Below the pieces are notes generated by a model, which worked only from the letters and a program-made list of their open reading frames with translations, was not told where the DNA came from and did not search any database. The position numbers were made by a program, and so were the translations under genes. This document shows positions 1 to 5,428 of a stretch of DNA of 5,428 nt, piece by piece. Origin of the DNA: Clostridia bacterium. GTDB lineage: Bacteria; Bacillota; Clostridia; Christensenellales; Borkfalkiaceae. Each line of letters opens with the position of its first letter. Positions within the stretch are counted from its first letter, which is position 1. The stretch spans positions 1 through 5,428 of the forward strand of contig JAIDOO010000367.1 of assembly GCA_029063275.1 (NCBI GenBank), read 5' to 3'.

Positions 1-282
1 TATTCTCTTTTCAAGCAGTTTTCTGAACAGCCAGAAAAGGAACATAAACAGCCCTATAAAAATTATTGCTATTGCAATAGATATAAAGCCGCCCGCAACC
101 GCCGCGCCTGTTTTCATTTTGCCCGCAACAAGACCTGCAACGGGTATGGCGATAAGTCCAGTGAGGATAAACTCAACACCCCAGGACTTGACGCGCGTAA
201 AACCCTTTATCGCGCCGATAACTGCGCCTACAACCGCAAAAAACAGTATCGGCATTATAATAAGTAAACTGAGTAAGTTCAT
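1..282 (-). CDS. Small multi-pass membrane protein, CvpA-like, C-terminus beyond window
   Basis: The reading frame is open from an ATG at 282 to the left edge (94 residues seen), so the protein is incomplete at its C-terminus. The start is chosen because AAGGTG lies 5 bases upstream. Three strongly hydrophobic stretches fit membrane helices at about residues 2-24, 35-54 and 59-86. Between the first two is a short charged loop, GAIKGFTRVKSWG (residues 23-35). The third ends in a basic segment, FRKLLEKRI (residues 86-94), likely cytoplasmic. The pattern of an N-terminal helix ending in G-x-x-K-G-F-x-R, followed by another helix, resembles the CvpA family (colicin V production / membrane proteins of unclear biochemical role). 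That is a pattern-level impression, not a firm assignment. It is the third gene of the fhs-glnS unit, 21 bases after glnS, so it is probably co-transcribed. No function can be assigned from sequence alone. That this is a real membrane protein is fairly certain; the family is not. Confidence 0.75.
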   Translation of the reverse strand, partial: MNLLSLLIIMPILFFAVVGAVIGAIKGFTRVKSWGVEFILTGLIAIPVAGLVAGKMKTGAAVAGGFISIAIAIIFIGLFMFLFWLFRKLLEKRI

Positions 283-287
283 TTTTT

Positions 288-293
288 CACCTT
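288..293 (-). promoter_or_regulatory. Ribosome binding site of the small membrane protein
   Basis: AAGGTG on the minus strand, 5 bases before the ATG at 282. It lies in the 21-base gap after glnS and decides the start of the truncated membrane-protein gene, which also has an in-frame Met at residue 10. Confidence 0.7.
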
Positions 294-303
294 ATCGGAC
301 GGT

Positions 304-1950
304 TTATTTATTAAAGCTGTCCTTTAACGAAACGATTTCGGAAAGCACCAGACCGTTATCCTCGGTTTTTTTGAAGTAGCCTGTCCGCAACAGCTGGAAC
401 GATTTGCCGTTTTCGCTTTTTGCAAGATACTCTTCCGCTTTGCCGAAAGTAATTTTTTCACTGTCCGTGTTCAGCCTTTCCGCATAGTCCTGGTCGGGGT
501 ACTGCTCGTCCTTTAAAAGGGGCTCGTACTGCCTGAACTGCACGTCATGACCGTATTTTGCATCCACCCACTGGATAACGCCCTTTGCCTTTATATCGGT
601 AGGCGCGTCGGAACCGCTACGCGTTTCGGGGAAGTACGTGCAGAGTATCTCTTCCACTTCGCCGTCTTTACCTATCTTTACGTCGTCGCAACGCACAATA
701 TACGCGCTTTTAAGACGGACTGTACCGCCCTTTTGAAGCCGCTTGTATTTGGGCGGCGGATTTAACGAAAAGTCGTCCCTGTCTATATACACGCTGCCGG
801 TGAATTTGATTTTGCGCGTACCGCTTCCCTCTTTCATAGGGTTGATATCGAAATCGAGCTCTACCTCACCCTTATAGTTGGTTACGGTAAGCTTAACGGG
901 GTTGATAACAGCCATAGCGCGTTCGGCGGTTTGGTTCAGCTCGTCGCGGATACAGCTATTGAGCTGTGCCTGGTTTACCACCGAGTAAGCTTTTGCCACG
1001 CCGACGTCTGCGCAGAATTTTTTCAAAGCTTCGGGCGGAACGCCGCGGTTTTTAAGCCCCATTACGGTCGGCATTCTGGGGTCGTCCCAACCGCGCACAA
1101 AACCCTCGTCGACAAGCTTTTTGAGATAACGCTTCGACATAAGCATATTGGTTATGTTAAGCCTTGCAAACTCAATCTGTCTGGGAAGAGGCGCTTCAAA
1201 ACCCGCCTTTTCGACAAACCAGTTGTAAAGCGGTCTGTGGTTTTCGAATTCAAGCGAACAAAGCGAATGGGTTATTCCCTCAATCGCGTCGGACACGGGG
1301 TGCGCGAAGTCGTACATAGGGTAAATACACCACTTATCACTCGTGCGGTAGTGAGGAACGCGCGCTATGCGATAAACGACGGGGTCGCGCATATTCACTT
1401 TGGGCGAAGCCATATCGATTTTCGCGCGCAGAGTTTTAGCACCGTCGGCATATTTTCCCGCCTTCATCTCACGGAAAAGCTTTAAATTTTCTTCAATGCT
1501 TCTGTTCCTGTACGGAGAGGGTTTGCCCGCCTCGGTAAGAGTTCCGCGCGTAGCGGTAATTTCTTCCGCAGATAAATCGCAGACGTACGCATTTCCGTCC
1601 ATAATGTATTTTTCGGCAATTTCGTAAAGCCTGTCATAGTAATCGGAAGCGAACACAAGCCTGTCGTACTCGAAGCCCAGCCACTTGACCGCGTCTACTA
1701 TGGAATTAACGTACTCGTAATCCTCTTTAGCTGGGTTGGTGTCGTCCATTCTGAGATTTAATTCGCCGTGATACTTGTCCTTTACGCCGAAATTTATGCA
1801 CATAGCTTTGATGTGTCCAATGTGCAGATAACCGTTGGGTTCGGGCGGAAAGCGCACCACGATTTTATTTCCGCGGCTCTCGAATTTGCCCGCCGAAAGT
1901 TCTTCGTTGATAAACTGCTCTATAAAGTTTGAAGCCTCGGGAAGTTCCAT
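304..1950 (-). CDS. glnS: Glutamine--tRNA ligase (GlnRS)
   Basis: Class Ic aminoacyl-tRNA synthetase that joins glutamine to tRNA-Gln using ATP, in the cytoplasm. The 548 residues match the bacterial family (E. coli enzyme 554). The catalytic Rossmann domain opens with PPEPNGYLHIGHIKA, with the ATP-binding HIGH at 43-46. LRMDDTNP (66-73) and MYDF (212-215) correspond to the glutamine-pocket segments of E. coli GlnRS. EGITHSLCSLEF (224-235) is also GlnRS-like. The second ATP motif is MSKR at 271-274. From about residue 340 to the end is the two-barrel anticodon-binding domain. These features, together with the beta-barrel C-terminus, separate it from bacterial GluRS, whose anticodon domain is helical. 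There is no C-terminal YqeY extension such as some bacterial GlnRSs carry. The start is supported by AAGGAG 4 bases upstream. It lies 14 bases after fhs with no terminator between, so it is probably transcribed from the fhs promoter. Its presence implies direct charging of tRNA-Gln rather than sole reliance on the GatCAB amidotransferase route. Confidence 0.97.
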   Translation of the reverse strand: MELPEASNFIEQFINEELSAGKFESRGNKIVVRFPPEPNGYLHIGHIKAMCINFGVKDKYHGELNLRMDDTNPAKEDYEYVNSIVDAVKWLGFEYDRLVFASDYYDRLYEIAEKYIMDGNAYVCDLSAEEITATRGTLTEAGKPSPYRNRSIEENLKLFREMKAGKYADGAKTLRAKIDMASPKVNMRDPVVYRIARVPHYRTSDKWCIYPMYDFAHPVSDAIEGITHSLCSLEFENHRPLYNWFVEKAGFEAPLPRQIEFARLNITNMLMSKRYLKKLVDEGFVRGWDDPRMPTVMGLKNRGVPPEALKKFCADVGVAKAYSVVNQAQLNSCIRDELNQTAERAMAVINPVKLTVTNYKGEVELDFDINPMKEGSGTRKIKFTGSVYIDRDDFSLNPPPKYKRLQKGGTVRLKSAYIVRCDDVKIGKDGEVEEILCTYFPETRSGSDAPTDIKAKGVIQWVDAKYGHDVQFRQYEPLLKDEQYPDQDYAERLNTDSEKITFGKAEEYLAKSENGKSFQLLRTGYFKKTEDNGLVLSEIVSLKDSFNK

Positions 1951-1954
1951 ATTT

Positions 1955-1960
1955 CTCCTT
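1955..1960 (-). promoter_or_regulatory. Ribosome binding site of glnS
   Basis: A strong AAGGAG on the minus strand, 4 bases before the glnS ATG at 1950. It occupies most of the 14-base gap after the fhs stop codon. It fixes the glnS start and argues that glnS is translated independently within the shared transcript. Confidence 0.85.
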
Positions 1961-1964
1961 AATT

Positions 1965-3626
1965 TTACGATAACCCAATGATGTTTCCGTCTTTGTCTAC
2001 GTCGATATGCTCGGCGGAAGGAATTTTACCTAGACCGGGCATAAGCATAATATCGCCCGCAACGGCGACTATAAAGCCCGCGCCGCCTTTATATATAATA
2101 TCGCGCACGAAGATTTTAAAACCCTTGGGCGCTGACAGCTTTTTGGGGTCGTCCGACAGCGAGTACTGGGTTTTTGCGATAATCACGGGTAAATTCTTAA
2201 TCCCCGCATTTTCAAGCGACTTGATTTTTTCAAGCGCGGTTTGCGAAAATTCTGCGCCTACGCCGCCGTAAACCTTTTTAACTATGCTTTCTATTTTTTT
2301 AATTATTCCGTCTTTAAGTTCGTAAGCATATTTAAGCTTGGATTTCTTTGCGCACTCCCCTATTACGGTTTGCGCCAAATCTTTGCCGCCGTCGCCGCCC
2401 TTTAAGAACACGTCCGTGAACACCGCTTTCGCACCCGCTTTTTTGCAGGCTTCGAGCACGGTTTCAATTTCTTTTTCGCTATCGGTTGCAAATCTGTTCA
2501 TTGCAACCACGCAGGGTTTATTGAACACGTTTTTCATGTTTTCAACGTGTTTTAAAAGATTGGGAAGTCCGCTCTTTAACGCGGCGATATTTTCTTCCGA
2601 AAGATTTGACTTGTCCGCGCCGCCGTGAAGCTTCAACGCCTTTACCGTTGCGACTACCACAATACAGTCGGGCTGAATATCCGCGATACGGCACTTTGCA
2701 TCAAGGAATTTTTCCGCGCCCAAATCCGCGCCGAAGCCCGCCTCGGTTACGGTGTAATCGGCAAGAGTCATTGCCGTATAGGTTGCGCGCACAGAGTTAC
2801 AGCCGTGCGCTATATTTGCAAAGGGTCCGCCGTGAACGATTGCTGGCGTTCCCTCCAAAGTCTGCACGAGGTTGGGTTTTATCGCGTCCTTTAAAAGCGT
2901 AGCCATTGCGCCGTCGGCGTTTAGCTGTTTTGCACGGACGAAATTGCCGTTTTCGTCAACACCAACTACGATTTCGCCTATTCTCTTTTTCAGATCCGAA
3001 AGGTCGCGTGCAAGGCACAAAATCGCCATAATCTCGGAAGCCGCGGTAATCTCGAACCCTTCCTGCCTGGAATAGCTTTCGCACCCGACCATTTTGCCAG
3101 CCTCGCATTTTATCGTCAGATCGCGCAACGCGCGGTCGTTCATATCCATACAGCGGCGAAAGGTTACCTGTTTTATTTTAAGCGCGTTACCCCTGAAAAT
3201 ATGATTATCAATCATAGCGCAAAGCAAATTATTTGCAGAGGCTATCGCGTGCAAATCACCCGTAAAGTGCAAATTTATGTCAGCCATAGGCACGACCTGC
3301 GCGTAACCGCCGCCTGCCGCTCCGCCCTTAATTCCGAACACGGGTCCTAAAGAAGGCTCTCTTAAAGCAAGGCATACCTTTTTACCGAGCTTAGCCATAC
3401 CATCGGCAAGTCCGATTGATACGGTAGTCTTACCCTCGCCGCTCGCCGTGGGATTGATTGCGGTAACGAGTATCAGCTTCGATTTAGGCTCAACATTTTT
3501 TATATTGATTTTTGCCTTGTATTTGCCGTACAATTCCAAATCGTTTTCGCAAAGATTTAATTTTGCGGCAATCTCGCGCACGTCTTTCAGATTACAGCTT
3601 TCAGCTATTTCGATATCGGATAACAT
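1965..3626 (-). CDS. fhs: Formate--tetrahydrofolate ligase (10-formyl-THF synthetase)
   Basis: ATP-dependent cytoplasmic enzyme that joins formate to tetrahydrofolate through a formyl-phosphate intermediate, giving 10-formyl-THF for purines, initiator formyl-Met-tRNA and serine/glycine interconversion; in acetogens it is a Wood-Ljungdahl methyl-branch step. The 553 residues match the usual length of about 555-560. The N-terminus (SDIEIAESCNLKDVREIAAKL) is typical and supports the start. Visible motifs in order are the P-loop PTASGEGKT (59-67), REPSLGPVFG (89-98), KGGAAGGGY (100-108), HFTGD (120-124), TEAGFGADLGAEKF (294-307), the second family signature VATVKALKLHGG (325-336), and NRF (377-379). 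Small deviations: the signature-2 arginine is Lys329, and the aromatic usually Trp (Trp412 of the Moorella enzyme, as I recall) aligns with Phe407. Both are conservative, so activity is expected. It is the first gene of the leftward unit. Its ribosome binding site is weak and close (GGTGG, 3 bases before ATG). The sequence alone does not show whether the organism is an acetogen. Confidence 0.97.
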   Translation of the reverse strand: MLSDIEIAESCNLKDVREIAAKLNLCENDLELYGKYKAKINIKNVEPKSKLILVTAINPTASGEGKTTVSIGLADGMAKLGKKVCLALREPSLGPVFGIKGGAAGGGYAQVVPMADINLHFTGDLHAIASANNLLCAMIDNHIFRGNALKIKQVTFRRCMDMNDRALRDLTIKCEAGKMVGCESYSRQEGFEITAASEIMAILCLARDLSDLKKRIGEIVVGVDENGNFVRAKQLNADGAMATLLKDAIKPNLVQTLEGTPAIVHGGPFANIAHGCNSVRATYTAMTLADYTVTEAGFGADLGAEKFLDAKCRIADIQPDCIVVVATVKALKLHGGADKSNLSEENIAALKSGLPNLLKHVENMKNVFNKPCVVAMNRFATDSEKEIETVLEACKKAGAKAVFTDVFLKGGDGGKDLAQTVIGECAKKSKLKYAYELKDGIIKKIESIVKKVYGGVGAEFSQTALEKIKSLENAGIKNLPVIIAKTQYSLSDDPKKLSAPKGFKIFVRDIIYKGGAGFIVAVAGDIMLMPGLGKIPSAEHIDVDKDGNIIGLS

Positions 3627-3629
3627 CTT

Positions 3630-3634
3630 CCACC
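3630..3634 (-). promoter_or_regulatory. Weak, close ribosome binding site of fhs
   Basis: GGTGG on the minus strand, only 3 bases before the fhs ATG. This is poorer and tighter than the AAGGAG sites of glnS and glyS in the same window. The start itself is secure because the encoded N-terminus matches the family, so the short spacing may reflect modest initiation rather than a wrong start. Confidence 0.5.
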
Positions 3635-3649
3635 ATAAGTTTTTCTTTG

Positions 3650-3679
3650 ATTATACCACAAACGGTTATAAAATGTATA
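3650..3679 (-). promoter_or_regulatory. Promoter of the fhs-glnS unit (extended -10)
   Basis: On the minus strand a perfect TATAAT (3655-3650) is preceded directly by TGG, giving the extended -10 form TGnTATAAT. A -35-like TATACA (3679-3674, four of six consensus bases) lies 18 bases upstream. The predicted transcript start near 3643 gives a leader of about 16 bases before the fhs ATG, too short for a riboswitch. Position and quality make this the likely sole promoter for fhs, glnS and the membrane protein. Confidence 0.75.
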
Positions 3680-3753
3680 TCTTTTAATACAACTTTTTTA
3701 AAAATCGGTTTCCAAAGTTATCCTTATAATATTTCGGCTTTATTACAATTTAC

Positions 3754-3782
3754 TTGACTTAAAACGCGCATTTTATTAAAAT
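3754..3782 (+). promoter_or_regulatory. Promoter of glyS
   Basis: TTGACT (3754-3759, five of six -35 consensus bases) and TAAAAT (3777-3782, five of six -10 bases) are separated by exactly 17 bases. Transcription would begin near 3789, giving a leader of about 48 bases. The two divergent -35 boxes are about 75 bases apart, so the promoters do not overlap. Confidence 0.75.
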
Positions 3783-3798
3783 ATTTTAAAAGAATAAG

Positions 3799-3820
3799 CG
3801 CGCAGTAAACCAACTGCGTG
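3799..3820 (+). promoter_or_regulatory. Small hairpin in the glyS leader
   Basis: CGCAGT (3801-3806) and ACTGCG (3813-3818) are perfect inverted repeats around the six-base loop AAACCA. A G-U pair and a C-G pair extend the stem to 8 bp (3799-3820). It ends 4 bases before the AAGGAG site, so it could affect translation or transcript stability. It is not followed by a T-run and is not a terminator. Its role is inferred only. Confidence 0.5.
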
Positions 3821-3824
3821 GCGT

Positions 3825-3830
3825 AAGGAG
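3825..3830 (+). promoter_or_regulatory. Ribosome binding site of glyS
   Basis: AAGGAG, 6 bases before the ATG at 3837. It selects this start over the in-frame Met at residue 10 (3864), which has no comparable site. Confidence 0.85.
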
Positions 3831-3836
3831 ATTTTT

Positions 3837-5240
3837 ATGACGGATAAAAAAAGAGCGGTTACAATGGAAAAGCTTGTAGCGCTTTGCAAAAACAGAGGAT
3901 TTATTTTCCCCGGAAGTGAAATTTACGGCGGTCTTGCAAACACCTGGGACTTCGGACCTCTCGGCGTTGAGTTTAAAAACAACGTAAAAAAAGCGTGGTG
4001 GAAAAAATTCGTTCAGGAAACGCCCTATAACACGGGGCTCGATTGCGCGATACTTATGAACCCCTCTACCTGGAAAGCTTCGGGACATCTCGGCGGGTTT
4101 TCCGACCCTCTTATGGATTGCAGAAGCTGTAAATCGCGCCACCGTGCCGATAACCTCGTGGAGGACTACTGCAAAAAGCACAAGCTTGATATAAAGGTCG
4201 AAAGCCTCGACAACGACGGGCTCGAACAATTTATTACCGAAAAAAAGATAGCCTGCCCCGTGTGCGGAAAATCCGATTTTACGCCGATTAGAAAATTTAA
4301 CTTAATGTTTAAAACCTTTCAGGGCGTTACCGAGGACAGTGTAAACACCGTCTACCTCCGCCCCGAAACGGCGCAGGGCATATTCGTCAATTTTAAAAAC
4401 GTTCAGCGCACCTCGCGACTTCGCGTACCGTTCGGCATAGGTCAGGTGGGTAAATCTTTCAGAAACGAAATTACACCCGGCAACTTCATTTTCCGCGTTC
4501 GCGAGTTCGAGCAGATGGAGCTTGAATTTTTCTGCAAACCCGGCACCGATTTAGAGTGGTTCGGTTACTGGAAAGACTACTGCAAAAACTTCCTTTTATC
4601 CCTTGGAATGAAGGAAGAAAATCTGAAACTTCGCGACCACTCGCCCGAAGAGCTTTGCTTCTACTCAAAAGCCACAACCGACTTCGAATATAACTTTGCT
4701 TTCGGCTGGGGCGAGCTTTGGGGTATTGCCGACAGAACCGATTACGACCTGAAACAGCATCAAAGCGAAAGCGGTGAAAATATGGAATACACCGACCCCG
4801 TTACAGGCGAAAAGTATATTCCTTACGTCATAGAACCCTCCTTGGGCGCAGAGCGCGTAGTACTTGCATTCCTTACCGACGCATACGACGAGGAGGTTTT
4901 AGACGCAGAGAAAAACGACGTGCGCACCGTTTTAAGACTGCACCCCTTCCTTGCTCCCTATAAGGCGGCAATCCTGCCCTTACAGAAAAATCTTTCCGAT
5001 AAGGCAGACGAGATTTACAGAAACCTTGCAAAGAAGTTTTCGGTAACATACGACGTAACCGGCTCAATCGGCAAGCGCTACCGCCGTCAGGACGAGATAG
5101 GCACGCCCTATTGCATAACCGTTGACTTCGATACGCTTGAAGACGGCTGTGTAACCGTGCGCGACAGGGACAGCATGAAGCAGGTAAGAATTAAAATCGA
5201 AGAGCTTGAAAGCTTTATTGAAAAGAGCCTTGAATTTTAA
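3837..5240 (+). CDS. glyS: Glycine--tRNA ligase, dimeric class II type
   Basis: Cytoplasmic class II synthetase that charges tRNA-Gly with glycine using ATP. The 467 residues match the single-subunit (alpha2) enzyme of many Gram-positives (about 460 residues), not the two-subunit GlyQ/GlyS form. The N-terminal segment [23 protein letters not shown] (21-43) is family-typical. Two CxxC pairs, C95/C98 and C140/C143, form the probable zinc site in the insertion before the active site. [16 protein letters not shown] (173-188) leads to motif 2, with [19 protein letters not shown] at 208-226. Motif 3 is EPSLGAER (333-340), with its ATP-contacting Arg340. The C-terminal anticodon-binding domain starts near 375 and holds [15 protein letters not shown] (412-426) and [14 protein letters not shown] (439-452). 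All expected catalytic elements are present, with no frameshift or truncation. It is transcribed alone, divergently from fhs, and ends in a strong terminator. The leader has no T-box. Confidence 0.97.
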   Translation: MTDKKRAVTMEKLVALCKNRGFIFPGSEIYGGLANTWDFGPLGVEFKNNVKKAWWKKFVQETPYNTGLDCAILMNPSTWKASGHLGGFSDPLMDCRSCKSRHRADNLVEDYCKKHKLDIKVESLDNDGLEQFITEKKIACPVCGKSDFTPIRKFNLMFKTFQGVTEDSVNTVYLRPETAQGIFVNFKNVQRTSRLRVPFGIGQVGKSFRNEITPGNFIFRVREFEQMELEFFCKPGTDLEWFGYWKDYCKNFLLSLGMKEENLKLRDHSPEELCFYSKATTDFEYNFAFGWGELWGIADRTDYDLKQHQSESGENMEYTDPVTGEKYIPYVIEPSLGAERVVLAFLTDAYDEEVLDAEKNDVRTVLRLHPFLAPYKAAILPLQKNLSDKADEIYRNLAKKFSVTYDVTGSIGKRYRRQDEIGTPYCITVDFDTLEDGCVTVRDRDSMKQVRIKIEELESFIEKSLEF

Positions 5241-5252
5241 AGTTAAGTTTAA

Positions 5253-5299
5253 AAGCCGCGGTGCGAAATTTTCGCACCGCGGCTTATTTTATTTTTTTA
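5253..5299 (+). terminator. Intrinsic terminator of glyS
   Basis: A perfect 15-bp inverted repeat (arms 5253-5267 and 5271-5285, loop ATT) with an 11-bp GC-rich core, GCCGCGGTGCG, is followed by a T-rich tail (5286-5298, interrupted by two A). It begins 12 bases after the glyS stop codon. Read on the other strand the trailing T-run is short (TTTTAAACTT), so it would be at best a weak terminator for anything arriving from the right. Confidence 0.93.
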
Positions 5300-5354
5300 C
5301 TTAAAAAAGTACAAAAATAAATATTCTTCAACCTTTTCCTGGTAATTTCCCCAT

Positions 5355-5396
5355 CAACAATTTTTGTAAATTGTGGTTTTTTTTTTTTTTTTTTTT
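5355..5396 (+). terminator. Possible second terminator: weak hairpin plus 20-T run
   Basis: ACAATTT (5357-5363) pairs with AAATTGT (5368-5374) around the loop TTGT. An A-G mismatch and a C-G pair extend the stem to 5355-5376. The stem directly abuts 20 consecutive T residues (5377-5396). This geometry is that of an intrinsic terminator, but the stem is A/T-rich and weak, and glyS already has a strong terminator upstream. It may be a back-up site, a relic, or chance next to a homopolymer. Confidence 0.35.
5377..5396. repeat. Homopolymer run of 20 T (20 A on minus strand)
   Basis: Twenty uninterrupted T residues, 32 bases from the right edge. Runs this long are rare in bacterial chromosomes and unstable. 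The length may be a true slippage-prone tract or an assembly or sequencing artefact near a contig end. The surrounding 143 bases are about 23% GC. Confidence 0.9.
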
Positions 5397-5428
5397 AGCT
5401 TCTTTGTCAAATATCAACTGACCTAGCT

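Noticed and set aside
931..1485. A 184-codon open frame on the plus strand inside glnS
   Set aside because: It lies antisense to a complete, motif-rich glnS gene, has no ribosome binding site, and its translation is rich in His, Arg and Phe with no recognisable domain. It is a shadow of the opposite strand.
2606..2902. Overlapping plus-strand open frames inside fhs
   Set aside because: They are antisense to conserved fhs sequence, arginine- and serine-rich, and without ribosome binding sites, as expected of shadow frames.
3627..3640. GGTGG before fhs as a fragment of a T-box antiterminator
   Set aside because: The T-box core needs a longer conserved block and more than 150 bases of structured leader. 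Here the run is simply the ribosome binding site, in a leader of about 16 bases.
3691..3719. Inverted repeat AACTTT / AAAGTT between the divergent promoters as an operator
   Set aside because: The arms are only 6 bp, A/T-rich and 17 bases apart in AT-rich DNA, so chance occurrence is likely. No known operator consensus was recognised.
3725..3730. TATAAT as an additional plus-strand promoter
   Set aside because: No -35-like sequence lies 16-18 bases upstream and there is no extended -10 TG. The 3754-3782 pair is a far better glyS promoter.
3786..4229. A 147-codon minus-strand open frame across the glyS promoter and start
   Set aside because: It overlaps the glyS promoter, leader and conserved N-terminus in antisense and has no family-like features.
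5397..5428. AGCT at both ends of the last 32 bases as mobile-element ends or an adaptor
   Set aside because: A 4-base palindrome at each side is expected often by chance. No target-site duplication, transposase or known adaptor sequence was recognised.

Overview
The window looks like ordinary chromosomal DNA from a low-to-mid GC member of the Bacillota, most likely a gut-type Clostridia. This placement is an inference from four things: strong AAGGAG-type ribosome binding sites, sigma-A-like promoters, the dimeric zinc-binding glycyl-tRNA synthetase, and a clostridial-style formate--tetrahydrofolate ligase. No mobile element, CRISPR array, tRNA or rRNA was seen.

Layout. Two transcription units diverge from an AT-rich gap at 3627-3836. 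Leftward (minus strand) runs a compact three-gene unit: formate--tetrahydrofolate ligase (fhs, 3626-1965), then 14 bases, glutaminyl-tRNA synthetase (glnS, 1950-304), then 21 bases, and a small multi-membrane-segment protein (282 to beyond base 1, cut by the window edge). Each gene has its own ribosome binding site, and no terminator lies between them. Rightward (plus strand) is a single gene, glycyl-tRNA synthetase (glyS, 3837-5240), closed by a perfect 15-bp intrinsic terminator at 5253-5299.

The divergent gap holds one recognisable promoter for each direction. The fhs promoter has an extended -10 box and leaves a leader of only about 16 bases. The glyS promoter leaves about 48 bases with a small hairpin directly before the ribosome binding site. 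Neither leader has room for the ZTP riboswitch or T-box that often control these genes in related bacteria.

Functionally, fhs activates formate as 10-formyl-THF, which feeds purine, formyl-Met and serine/glycine metabolism. glnS and glyS charge tRNAs with glutamine and glycine. The genes share a housekeeping one-carbon and translation theme, but nothing in the sequence shows a dedicated joint system.

The only stretch not explained by ordinary genes is the last 143 bases (5286-5428). It is about 23% GC and contains a weak A/T-rich hairpin abutting a run of 20 T residues. On the minus strand it reads as two overlapping open frames that meet at this run. It could be a second terminator, the decayed or slippage-prone tail of a gene entering from the right, or an assembly artefact. 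I found no convincing new biological system.
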